This document shows, piece after piece, positions 45,228 through 55,069 of a DNA stretch of 64,000 nt; position 1 is the first letter of the stretch, and each line of letters opens with the position of its first letter. The translations under genes were made by a program, and so were the position numbers. The notes below the pieces were generated by a model. That model worked only from the letters and a program-made list of their open reading frames with translations, ran no database searches and was not told the origin of the DNA. This DNA comes from Calonectria ilicicola (Eukaryota; Ascomycota; Sordariomycetes; Hypocreales; Nectriaceae): assembly GCA_020809705.1 (NCBI GenBank), contig CP085827.1, forward strand, positions 496,001-560,000. Direction: 5' to 3'.

Positions 45228-45904
45228 AAACTTTTGATTTTTTCTGTTTGAAACTTATGACAGAGGTCAATTTCATTGAATAATTTAAATACGGAGAAGC
45301 TTATGATACAACATATTTTCCATTAGTGTACTCATAGGGGGAAGCCGGGGCTGGCATGGAACAGTGTTCCGAACTCCGAAACATCCAAATAGCGGATATC
45401 CTCCGGAGGTGTGCCCAATGTATCAGAGTACGGAGTCAGAGACATGTCGCTTTAACCGGATGATTTTAGATTTCGATGTTACAAGCATGCAATCCGTGCG
45501 AGGATGATACTATTCGGTGCCGTCGGGCTTGTGGCACTGACAGCTACCATTGGCCAAAGGACAAATGCCCCCGATTCTATTTCGGATCACGAACTTTGAA
45601 GGTCTTTTGAATCCAATCGGAATTGTGTCTTCCGTATTTCCAGGCCTAACGGAAAACGTTCGTCTGGATGAAATCCCGACCTGGCGGTACGGCAGACGTA
45701 GTCTCATGATGGATAGCGTTCGGTCCCAACAGTGCCCTTCAGTTTTGGGGGTACCATGAGTTCGGTTTTGTGCTATTCCGTATAGATTCGGAATACAGAA
45801 CGTAAGATAAAGTTGACCAGTATTTAATCAGTAATTGGTCGCTAAAGACTGTATGAATGTAGCAACATCATTCAAGCCTCAACCGACAACAAAAACACAA
45901 GCTA
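45228..45904. promoter_or_regulatory. Divergent promoter: BBE oxidase / luciferase-domain protein
   Basis: 677 bases between the ATGs, rich in CCG/CGG triplets: CGGATATCCTCCGGAGG at 45393-45409 (with palindromic CCTCCGGAGG) and TATTCCG-N8-CGGAATA at 45774-45795. No ORF of interest. Confidence 0.55.
45774..45795. promoter_or_regulatory. Perfect inverted repeat TATTCCG-N8-CGGAATA
   Basis: Seven-base arms around 8 bases; contains CCG-N8-CGG (45778-45791). It lies about 110 bases upstream of the luciferase-domain ATG and is the strongest of the three N8 sites. Confidence 0.5.
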
Positions 45905-46948
45905 ATGACTCAATTGTTTACCTTTCTCAAAAAAGGCCTCCTGGGAACAGCAATGTCTTCTACATTCAGCTTTTTCAAAGACGCCACGCCCGGCCAGATC
46001 AGTGAAGAGTTTAGTCGACGGACCAGTCTAACTGCCATCGGGGCGACAATTGTCACGATCCTCTTTTGGGCAGCACGCGACTTCTCCCAATGGGTTCACT
46101 ATGGTACACTCCTCTCATAAAAATTGTCTCAGTCCGAATTAGTGGCTCATATTATGCAGGTACCGGCGGGACACCTCCGAACATTTATGGTTGGCTTAAG
46201 GTCACACGCCTGCGAGCAGGCAGAATTTTCAAATATCTTGCCGGAGATGATCTTCGAGACCCCTCTCCTATTCCCCGCACTGGAATTGCTTTCATTAAGA
46301 ATCCACTACCTCACAGGGTGGGTGGCCATCCCAAACTTTTGCCCAGGTGTGTTCATTCGGCACAAAGCAACGAGTGATCTCTGACCGGTGTTCCAGGACG
46401 CTACCCCAACGACAATGGCCAGAGACTATCCCAATTACAACTCGAAAAGTAAGGTTGAGCCCAAGCCCTCTTCTTTCAATTCTAACAAATTTGTCTAGAG
46501 GTTGTTGGCAATGTGTCAAGACTACAGCAACAAGTACCCGGATCTGCTTAGCACGGGCCCATCAAAGACAGAGGGTGGGACAACAGATGCTACATACGCC
46601 CGCTCCGAAATTCCGACCTGCAACCACGTGGCCAAGAAGGTGGGATACGAGTTGTTTCATGTTCATCCGCTAGACAACTCGCTCCATGTGCAACTGTCTC
46701 CGCTGGATGCCCGTACTGTCCTGGAAGCTAAATGGGGCCAACGATTTCCGGTGCCGGAACTGGCACCTCCTGGTTGGGTGAGATATTTACGACCCTGACT
46801 AAATATGAGGAATTTATCAACGAGACCCAAACTAACCATATGTTAGATAGTGGTATATGCACCAAGAACTGATGAGGAACTTGATTTGATAACTCAGATC
46901 GTCGAAGCGAGCATTCAATGGATCACGGGATTGTCACTTCATAAATAG
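45905..46948 (+). CDS. Luciferase-domain protein (DUF5519-like), N-terminal membrane anchor
   Basis: Predicted 272 aa from exons 45905-46103, 46160-46346, 46397-46448, 46499-46777 and 46847-46948. The N terminus contains a hydrophobic stretch (LTAIGATIVTILFWAARDF) that could be a membrane anchor, then GTGGTPPNIYGWLKV, a loop with GDDLRDPSPI, and RTLPQRQ. The C half has YELFHVHPLDNSLHVQLSP, VLEAKWGQRFPVPELAPPGW and IVVYAPRTDEELDLITQIV, the pattern of fungal luciferase domain-containing proteins. The name comes from weak similarity; no light-emitting or enzymatic function is implied. Every intron join keeps the family pattern (for example PKLLPR|TLPQRQ). Function in the cluster unknown. Confidence 0.78.
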
Positions 46949-47284
46949 GCCAAGTCCAAGGGAAACACTCACTTGACTCAGATAAGCAAGGGAACTGTAG
47001 AATTAGAATTGTGGACTTTTGAGGTAGACCTTTGGAATCTCATTCCAAGGTTTTATTCTGGTTCGTATCAAGACAAGTCCTTGAGAATTACCGGTGGTAT
47101 TGTTTGGTGAAGATTTTTGAAAGAAGGCTATTTGCTCATCATAATTCACTCAATCCTCATATCTAAGCTGTTTCGTTCAGAAACGGTACCTATGATCCTC
47201 CATGATCACCGCAAGCCTAGTCTTACAAGAGATTTACAATAGATAAACCTGAGTACTATGTAATTTAGGCTCTGGATGAGGCTA
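46949..47284. other. Intergenic between convergent genes, nothing recognised
   Basis: 336 bases of shared 3' flank; no ORF or repeat of note. Confidence 0.4.
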
Positions 47285-49868
47285 TCATGTAGTTGAATCC
47301 TGAAAACAAGAGAAATCTAGTTCATCTATACTAGTCAACCCTAGAACTTCTGCCATGGGAGAATTGAGTGTTTCTGTCATCAAAAACTGTCCAGACAGTT
47401 GCATTTGCTGCCCCAAGGAATTTTTTGAGAGTGAACTGTCAGAGATGGCTGCGTCGTGGAGGACCTCGAGAATGGTTCGATATCGTGATAATGAAGGACT
47501 ATACCTTTGGCATTCTTGGAGTATATCTAATGCACATTTCCATGAATTGTCCAATTCAGGTTCTGTTAGGTCAAGCAAGATGTTATTATGTAGTCTCCCA
47601 GCAACTAAAACGGTAGCTGCTGTGTATGTGTCTATTTCTTTTATTAGCACATTCCCCATGAGCCGTTGGGGTACAATTCTTACAAAATGCGCTGTACCAC
47701 CAGCCGGGGAGAACACCAACTGATCCATCTGAGGTAATGTTGCTGTATATCAGTTTAATCAACTCTCGAGCTACCTTGACGCATTTCAAGGCGCAATTGT
47801 ATGCTATCTGATATTGGAGACAATCATCGGGCAACGATTCCAAACTAGAAGTTTCGGTTGGTCGACGAGTCAAGTCGGCCAACAGCACCGGTCGAAAGAG
47901 GAGCATTTTTATGTGCAACGACCTAACCCAAAAAAGTAAGTATGGGCTGAACGAATGTTATAGATTACTGACCGTATTTTCAATATAATAGATTGACGGA
48001 AGAAGGCTGGGTTTGTGAGTGACTCCTCAGATGCTTGCAGGTACTCGGGTAGAAGTCTCAGCCACTCATTCAATTCATTTTCAAACTCCACCACAGCATA
48101 CAAGTTGGTAATATTCTCTCTGCCAAACAAATTTGTTTGATCCAAAGGAGCCATATTTTGTGACCTCTCAGAATAAAGAGACAGAATAATGTCGTTTGCA
48201 ATTTCATACAACTTCAATGACTGCGTGAAGAAGGCCGTGGCGGATGGTTCAGAGCAGCGCTGGTCGACGTGATCAGCTATAGCAAGAGGGCTCATTATCG
48301 AAGCCGCGATCCTGCCAGATGATTTAGAGATCATGGTTGGTCTACCACTTATCATCGCGACGACCCTAAAACTTCACATTAGCCGCATCTCAGCAATGCC
48401 AAGGGCAACCTTTACCCACCTGTCCATCATGACACATGCCTGCCACACTCTGGCAGCTATTTCTTGTTCTCTAGGACTCTGCAAGCGACGAATGGTTACA
48501 AGCATGTGCAGACCCAGGCTTTCAGCATGACGAACCGCAGTTCCAGTAATAAGCCAGCACTGCTGGGCGGAATCTGTACTTTGTAGATATTGAGCCATCA
48601 ACAAGAGGCATTGTATCATGTCTACAGATCCACTTTCCCATACGCTAAAATTTAGCAATCCCCGCGCACGAGAAAAAAAGGCATTCGCAGAAGATTGTCT
48701 TTCTTCAGGTTTGATGATGTTGGAAATTTGGCTGCTTAGCGCAAAGATGACATTCAGCATGCTCATAAAAAGATTCTCGTCTGAATCTAGTTTTTGCCCA
48801 AGCCAAATCTTGTTATATTCGGCCTGAACAAGACTTTGATCCAAATAAGGATAGAGGGGAAATACCATGCTCCAGTACAATTCCAAAAGGTGGTCAGCCA
48901 TCTTGCGCGGCGGCAAGACGTACTCTGCTTGCATTGTATCATTCATGCTCTTGTATGACGACGTCAATTTGAGCGGTGCCTCTAGCCCTGGTAGCGAGGC
49001 AATGGTGATCTCTGGGGGCAAAGTCTTATAATCCACTGCCAACTTGACCTGTTTGAGGAAACCTGCCACGCTTGAAGTTCCATAAAAGTCGGAGTCGGTC
49101 AGACCTTCCTCCACAGCCCCCATCATAGAGTTGACTCCATCCGTAGCTTCATCATCTCCGGAGCTAGTCTCTGTCTCAGTTTGCTTGGAATTCCGGTGCT
49201 GGCATTGACTAAACTCAATAGAGGGTGGACGGTGGTTTGCGTGGGATACAACGACGCTGTCGTTCGGGATGGTCGAGTTCGGTTCTGGCGACATTGTGTG
49301 ATTCGTATTCTCTGGTCCAATCACTTGTATTGGGGATTGGGCTGGGTCGGAAGAGGATGCTCCGGATGCATGTCGATACGATCGAGATCTTGAGTTGTTT
49401 GCGCCTCCAGCGGAATATAACATTGGGTCTATATTTTCTTCCCTCTCTTCATGTTGAGATTGGATCTGTGAGCTTAAATGCTGCATCTCGAGGACACCAT
49501 TAACTTGTTCGAGAGCCCTGAGTCGCTTTTCGAGAGTGGCGACACAACTAGCTTTTATTAGCAACATAAACCGGAGAAAAGCGACTATGGTGCTGAACAA
49601 CTTTCCAAGCCCGCGCTTTCTGTCCGGTCCAATGGCATACCGACAGGCGGCACTGCTGCGTCTGCGACAAGCGCCACAAGCTAGGTTTTCGAGTTAGCAC
49701 GTAAACACAATACCAGGACAGGATTTCTTACGCACCAGGATATTCTCCATCACATTTCACTTTCCGAAGGCGACATTCAGTACAGGCCAGAGATATTTTT
49801 CTTCGTTTGGTAGCTCGGGTTGGGGATTGGTCTCGTCGGATGCCATCGAGTCGGTTCATTTGCGACAT
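47285..49868 (-). CDS. Zn2Cys6 transcription factor with fungal-specific domain
   Basis: Predicted 772 aa. Exons: 49868-49736, 49680-49602, 49547-48420, 48365-47973, 47922-47684, 47631-47285. The zinc cluster uses Cys29, Cys32, Cys39, Cys46, Cys49 and Cys57, preceded by basic residues (RATKRRK) and followed by a leucine-rich coil (VATLEKRLRALEQ), typical of a dimerising regulator. The middle domain begins near residue 230 (HLLELYWSMVFPLYPYLD) and includes ACVMMDRVVAMISGRPTMIS and WWYSAFYTYTAATVLVAGRL, both restored by introns. A 54-nt in-frame intron (49548-49601, GTTGTT...GCTAG) is likely because retaining it inserts a hydrophobic stretch between cluster and coil; this is the least sure exon join. 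It lies in the middle of the metabolic block and is the best candidate for the cluster regulator. Confidence 0.83.
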
Positions 49869-51531
49869 GGTCAAACATTGAATCAACATACGTTGTCCTC
49901 AATCGATTCTGATCTCTAGAAAATGGTGGATGTTCAGAAGGGCAAAGGAGAATATGTTGAATTGATGCTAGCGAAACTTTGTAATCGGCCTCGCGCTTTC
50001 GATCGCCCGACGTTCGTCGCGTCCCGATTTGGGGATGTGGAGTCACCAGTACGAGTAAATCCAGTCAGATCCCAGTCCTCAACCGCCGTGGAGACGATTG
50101 AAATCCGGGGTGAGCTAGCCAACTGGTCTTGCTTTTTTTAGTGCCCACAAGATGAGCGTCTCGCTCTCGCTCTCTCATAGCCGACTGTGAGACCGCTATT
50201 AAACGTCATAGCTTCAAACGCACGGTCCCAAGAGCCTTGTATAGGCGTTTTGAGATTTTCCTTTTCCAAGCGCCGAGCTCCGGTCCGATAACTCCGGGCC
50301 AATTCACCGTCCGGTCTTTGAGCAATCTAACATCAGAAATAGACACGGTTGATCGAATGTATGATTAATCCCAAGAAACAAACATCGAATCATTAGTAGA
50401 GCAAGCTCTGGCGTCATTCGAGTTTAAATGTGACTAAACTAACCCTCATCGCATGACGCGTAGACCTACCCTACACGTATGGAAGATAAGCTCTATCATT
50501 TAACTCAAACTGATCGCTTCCGAACTTTGGTTCTACTTATTTAGAAGTCTCACGAAGCAACCTGTGTATCAAACTTCAAAAAACTGAAAATTCAAAACCC
50601 TTTTTGCGTATCCTTAATCACTGTCAAAAAGCTAGGTCGGCATGGGCCTCAAGATACGCAGCTCACAGTTCTTGGCCTCGCGACAATATCTACTGTTTCC
50701 TTCTAGCAAGAGAAGGCACCCTTTGAAATAAAGGATAGATTGAATGCCAATCAATTCTTACTGTTTCTTTTTCCTGTGATAAGGTGCCTTTTGAAGCAAC
50801 GGTTAGTTTGACCGATGGATTTCTTGATTTCTTTTTCCTTATTATGCAAATGCACTATAAGAGCTAGGTACCCCAGTATTAGAAGGTGATTAAAAAATTG
50901 GAGAGATTTCATCTAAACACCGTTCAACCAAAACGCCAAAAAGTAAATCTAGTCGGATTTTCTCTCTTCAAAGCCGGGTGGACTGATAGTTTTATTTATC
51001 CAGGTTCCTTGCCATATTCTTAGTTGGTGTTATTTATCTTTACTCAAAGTAAATTATAGTTTTCTTTCGAATGATACCCACGGTCACGTGACTTATTTCT
51101 TTTGAGTCTATATATCACTAGCTATAGAGGCCACAGGGTTACATTTGGAAGCTCTTGTCTTGTCAATTGAAGGGTCTATCTAGGTCTCTTATAGCTGCTG
51201 TTGTGACTAGCTGTTCCGGTCGGCCGAGGGGAGTTTCTTTTAGGTTGAGGCTATCCAAAGCTAGCTACGGTGACCACCGCATACGGATGTTGCTTGCAGC
51301 CGCGTTGGGATAGGTCTGTATTAGCTAGATCCTTCATCTAGGCATTTATCCTGATTTGTATGACTATTTGGGGCCGGTTGCGGCAAGAGCTATCTAGCTG
51401 TTACTATAAGTACTGGACTGTGCCGTCGAGGGCATCGAGGCTTTGTAGTCAAGGTCCGGCCGGGCCCTAAGAGGCCCGGCTGCTAGGCTAGGCTGTTGAG
51501 ACCATCTTGTGAGTGTGACACTATAAATTTT
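49869..51531. other. Intergenic, probable transposon relic in its right half
   Basis: About 1.7 kb. The left part (49869-50450) is the regulator's promoter. Bases 51080-51500 look different: CACGTGACTT, a TATATATC box, repeated CTAGCT words, and a GC-rich hairpin at 51459-51480. That mixture resembles a solo LTR or other non-autonomous element, but no terminal repeat pair or target duplication was found. Confidence 0.4.
51459..51480. repeat. GC-rich hairpin GCCGGGCC-N6-GGCCCGGC
   Basis: Perfect 8-base arms with a 6-base loop (CTAAGA), in otherwise moderate-GC intergenic DNA about 50 bases before an unrecognised ORF. Might be part of a mobile-element end or act as a terminator-like structure. 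Confidence 0.6.
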
Positions 51532-52233
51532 ATGCTGAAAATATTTATTAGTAACACAGTTTTTCTCCTATCCCTCGAACCATTTTCCTATCGCACCTTG
51601 CTCCTAAGCCCCCAAGAGATGGCGCAAATCAGCAATAAGATGCTTTTCTTGATCCGAAATCGCTTAGCAGTCCGCCCATTTGAACTTAAAGCCCTGGGAC
51701 CAACAGCAGCACTTGCATTCCGTTCACGTTGTCATCCAACAATGGCAAGACACCTCCCGATGCCATCCAATGCCCAAGGTATTCTGGAGTTCTATGGATT
51801 GAATTCCACAACTATCAATAAGGTGCTCACTGGTATCAAACCAAGCGATTATTCTCTCCCATACAAGGCTCGTGATAGAACCACAGGGATATGGCAATAC
51901 CCGTTCAATAGAGGGCTTGAACAAACTTATCAATCTTGTATATCTGCCGCAACCGAACCAATACCTCAGACTTACGAAGGATATCTCAATTGTGCAGTGC
52001 ATCAAGGTTTACGACCAGAGTTTGCCTGTACAGTTGGCCTGCATCCGGAAGATCCAAGGTTTACGGTCGATTATTTGGCTCAGGGCCAAAGCCGGGAAGA
52101 GATTACTGAAGATTTTTATTGTATGATCGATGCTGAGGAGGCAAGTCGAGATTGTGTTTATGATAATATGCTCTACTTAGAATATCTATGGGATGATCGC
52201 ATGAAGCAAGAGGGAAATACGTCTGTGTATTGA
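51532..52233 (+). CDS. Hypothetical protein, unrecognised
   Basis: Single ORF, 233 aa from the Met at 51532 or 204 aa from the Met at 51619. I recognise no family. From 51532 the protein begins with a hydrophobic stretch (MLKIFISNTVFLLSLEPF) that could be a signal peptide or simply leader DNA; from 51619 it begins MAQISNKMLFLIRNRL. The remainder is soluble-looking, with even composition and no low complexity: ILEFYGLNSTTINKVL, GIWQYPFNRGLEQTYQS, then an acidic C terminus with paired Cys (YCMIDAEEASRDCVYD). The length of open frame supports a real gene. It lies between a possible transposon relic and the ABM-like gene on the same strand. Confidence 0.5.
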   Translation: MLKIFISNTVFLLSLEPFSYRTLLLSPQEMAQISNKMLFLIRNRLAVRPFELKALGPTAALAFRSRCHPTMARHLPMPSNAQGILEFYGLNSTTINKVLTGIKPSDYSLPYKARDRTTGIWQYPFNRGLEQTYQSCISAATEPIPQTYEGYLNCAVHQGLRPEFACTVGLHPEDPRFTVDYLAQGQSREEITEDFYCMIDAEEASRDCVYDNMLYLEYLWDDRMKQEGNTSVY

Positions 52234-52584
52234 ACGAAGAAGATGAGACATAATATCTTTATTTTGCTTTAACCTTAGTCTTGAAGGTGCTGTGTTTAGT
52301 AGGTACGGTGATATTGTAAATCTTGTTCGGACGACCGAACCCACAGTCGGATGAAGATCCGAGGACGATGGAGACGGCATTTTTCGCAGTTTCTAGGTGG
52401 AGTCTCCGCTAGTATACACCCCTCTCGGATTATGAGCCGGCCAGTGCAGTCAAAAATTATAAAATAGATGTAGGAGAGCGCTTTTTGAGAATAATACTCT
52501 CTAGAGATCTTCGTCTTCTCCAAGTCCTCCAGTTCCCTGGCATTCTTTTCTGATCACCATCCTGAAATCAGGATCAATTTCAAA
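52234..52584. promoter_or_regulatory. Promoter of the ABM-like gene with two CGG inverted repeats
   Basis: 351 bases. GTTCGG-N4-CCGAAC (52325-52340) and TCGGAT-N4-ATCCGA (52347-52362) lie six bases apart, about 225-260 bases before the ATG at 52585. Two perfect 6-base-arm palindromes both built on CGG/CCG so close together are a likely binding region for a Zn2Cys6 factor. Confidence 0.55.
52325..52362. promoter_or_regulatory. Tandem palindromes GTTCGG-N4-CCGAAC and TCGGAT-N4-ATCCGA
   Basis: Both are exact inverted repeats with 4-base spacers. They present CGG triplets in everted orientation relative to the CCG-N8-CGG sites elsewhere in the cluster, so a different factor or binding mode may be involved. 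Confidence 0.5.
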
Positions 52585-53154
52585 ATGGCAATCATCGAAC
52601 TGGCTTACGTGAAATTGCTGGGCGGCGCCAAGGTGTCTGACGATAGAGTTCAAAAAATGTTGCGCGATGTCAAAACTGATATTGAGGATTTCAACCACCG
52701 TCTAACCAACTTTTTCGTCGATGTCGACAATGAAAGCGTCTTCTATGTCATAGGTTCGTGGGAAAGCAAGGATCAACATGCGAAGGGGTATGTTGGCACA
52801 GAACGTCAACGCAATATATTGGGCGGAGCAGTTGGGCTCATGGACGTGGTTTGGATGAATTATGTGGATGTTGAGTATGAAACTATCCCAACGAATGCGC
52901 CAACCTTGGCGATCACGCGATACAATGTGAACGACAAGAATACAACCAAAACCGAAATCCAGCGGGATGATTTCGAAAGCCACTGGCTGAAAAGGGAATC
53001 TGCTGTTGGTGGGTGGAGAATACCTAGGAAGGACTCTGAATGGAAAGGTGACTTGTGGATTCATTTCGTGGGACATAACTCGGGGGAACAGCGCATTATT
53101 GATGAGGTTGGAATTCTTGACTCACACGAGACCAAAAAGATAGAGATTTCTTAG
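52585..53154 (+). CDS. Antibiotic biosynthesis monooxygenase (ABM)-like protein
   Basis: Single exon, 189 aa. The first 100 residues look like a dimeric alpha/beta-barrel: IIELAYVKLLGG, then VQKMLRDVKTDIEDFNHRLT and VFYVIGSWESKDQHAKGYVGT, the FYxIxSWES-DxHxxG pattern seen in fungal ABM-domain and stress-response proteins. The second half (about 105-189) is less conserved, with WLKRESAVGGWRI and DLWIHFVGH. Members include cofactor-free oxygenases acting on aromatic substrates and proteins without activity, so function is open. The start is the first Met, right before the first beta strand. It is transcribed towards the DsbA-like gene (convergent). Confidence 0.65.
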   Translation: MAIIELAYVKLLGGAKVSDDRVQKMLRDVKTDIEDFNHRLTNFFVDVDNESVFYVIGSWESKDQHAKGYVGTERQRNILGGAVGLMDVVWMNYVDVEYETIPTNAPTLAITRYNVNDKNTTKTEIQRDDFESHWLKRESAVGGWRIPRKDSEWKGDLWIHFVGHNSGEQRIIDEVGILDSHETKKIEIS

Positions 53155-53516
53155 TCAACATCCACTTGAGTCGAGATTTGATGCTAGAAATTGATTACTA
53201 TGTTCCCGACAGATATCACCTGTGGCTGGTTCCTGTTGAAATTTCATTCAACATATAGGGTGTATAAGACTAGATTTAAATGCTGAAAAACACAGTCCAT
53301 GTAGCGTAGAAATAAGATGGTCATCCACACAAGACTGTGTGCTAATATAGGCTGAACAAGCAAGGTAGTTGTATTGTTTGCACTGGTTCTTCTACGGCAA
53401 AAGGCTAGGTGCAGGATTCTAAATTAGAATGGTAATAAATATATTATTCCAGATATTCAAATCGTTCAAGGCTTCCTAATTATTCATAAATATCCTAGAG
53501 CCGCTTCATTGTGCCC
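53155..53516. other. Intergenic between convergent genes, nothing recognised
   Basis: 362 bases of AT-rich 3' flank; contains AATAAATAT near 53433 that could act in polyadenylation. Confidence 0.4.
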
Positions 53517-54482
53517 TTAATTGATATTCTCCTGCAGCCAGTCGCTCCACTGATAAACTGTCCATCCTGAGCTAATCAAACGATTCTCCACTCCCTGAAA
53601 GGTTCATTAGCCTTCAATTTCATGATTCGAAGTGTACAATGATACATACATCAAAGAATACAGTTGGAGACACATGCACACTTGCAGTTCTTGCGGCCTA
53701 TTGTATCGGAGAAAGTCAGTCAGTTGTAATCATCGCCACTCAAAGGAGATGGAATGGTGGCATCTAATACTAACCTTGACGAGAGCTTTCAGATCGTTCG
53801 TTACTGAATTACCGCTATTCAGAAATCCATCTGGTCCAGGTTGACTTGGGATCCTCAGTAGATCAAGCATCTTGTCTTTATTTATGCCCACTTCTGCCGC
53901 AATATCAGCCAGCCTTGCGTAGGTTTCATTGCGAGTTTCATTAACAACGTTTATGTCCATGAAATTTGTTTGAGCTTTAAACAATGCAGCTGAAAAGGGC
54001 CAGAATTTCTCTGGTGATAATTGGAGGACGGCGATAGCGGCTTCGTGGGTTAGCGTGCTTGAAGGGTGCCAAGGCTTTCAATATTTTTAGTACCGATATG
54101 ATGGCATCTTCAAAAGATTGAACAAACCTGAACCTGTTGTCTGAAGATTATCTGGACCTTGTCGGAATACTTTTCCTCAATTAATGGTCTGACGCCGGTG
54201 TGAATCGTGTTGAACATTCTGGTGGAAAACTGATACATAATTCTTTAGTAAGTTCTCTGCCAAATTAAAATCGCTACTAAGGCTCGAATATCAAATTGCA
54301 GACATACGGGGCAGACATAGTCAAGGTCTATTGACTCGTTAGCAATTATTTCGCTCTTTTCTTTTTTTTCTTTCAAGGTCTATGAAAACCAGGTGAGGCG
54401 ACATACAGAGCTCGATCGTGTGTTTGACATGGATATTCCCAGCCGGCATCAGCTGGCCTTGAAATTTAGGTGCCAGAGCCAT
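53517..54482 (-). CDS. DsbA-like thioredoxin-fold protein
   Basis: Predicted 207 aa from exons 54482-54407, 54327-54308, 54229-54128, 54074-53775, 53697-53650 and 53594-53517; exon 2 is 20 nt. The thioredoxin-type strand and active site are in HTIELYLDYVCPFSTRMFN: the site is CPFS, with one Cys only. Then come QIIFRQQVQPWHPSSTLTHE, the helical insertion KFWPFSAALF, and near the end VHVSPTVFFDGVEN with the cis-proline (SPT) of the fold. This matches small fungal DSBA-like oxidoreductases and is distantly related to kappa GST / 2-hydroxychromene-2-carboxylate isomerase proteins, which also use a single Cys or Ser. A glutathione-dependent isomerase or reductase role in the adjoining aromatic pathway is possible but unproven. 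Divergent from the FAD monooxygenase. Confidence 0.78.
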
Positions 54483-55069
54483 TGGTGAAAGTAATCAAGA
54501 GTTAGAAGACTATTTGGGGGGTGATCCAACAAGGCCAATACGTGCGTAGACGGAATATGACTTTCAAAATCCAAAGATAAGTAGGACCATTACTGTTCAA
54601 TTTCTTTCTGCTAAAGATGTTAGGCTGTAATTAAGAATCATATCAGAATCCAATATAGGGGTTGGCTTCGCCGAGATGTCGTCACCGAGCTACATTCGCC
54701 GAGCTGCCGAGCGCCCCGCCCCGCAGCCAACCCCTTTCAATGGATAGACGATCCCGACAAATCTTTAAAGCTACGGGACTCAAGCTTCGGTAATTTTAAT
54801 TTCTCCTGTTCCGTTCCCCAGTTGTCCTTCGGAACATCCTCCCGGTTGTCAGCCGACACCCGATTATGCGTCCCAAATCCGATGCCGAGACGCCAGTGCT
54901 AGGGAAACCCACAGTGGGCCTACTTCGGGTTACTATGCGCATGTACTAACTAACAGAAAAATATCATGTTGTAAATATTAACTGTTATAGGATTACTGAA
55001 GATGTGAAAAATTCTTGATGGCCATTAACAACTATTTGATTCTATTCCATATCCAGCACAACATTCGCG
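54483..55069. promoter_or_regulatory. Divergent promoter: DsbA-like protein / FAD monooxygenase
   Basis: 587 bases. The middle (54660-54920) is full of CCG/CGG triplets, including the inverted repeat GTTCCG-N16-CGGAAC (54808-54835) and CGCCGAGCTGCCGAG-type repeats (54700-54716). No ORF. Confidence 0.5.
54808..54835. promoter_or_regulatory. Inverted repeat GTTCCG-N16-CGGAAC
   Basis: Six-base arms about 235 bases before the monooxygenase ATG. Spacing differs from the N8 and N10 pairs elsewhere in the cluster. Confidence 0.4.

Noticed and set aside
48374..48376. In-frame TGA separating two long ORFs of the minus-strand Zn2Cys6 gene, apparently a nonsense mutation
   Set aside because: A GTGGGT...TTTTAG intron (48366-48419) removes it and restores the conserved MMDRVVAMISGRPTMIS segment, so the gene is intact here.
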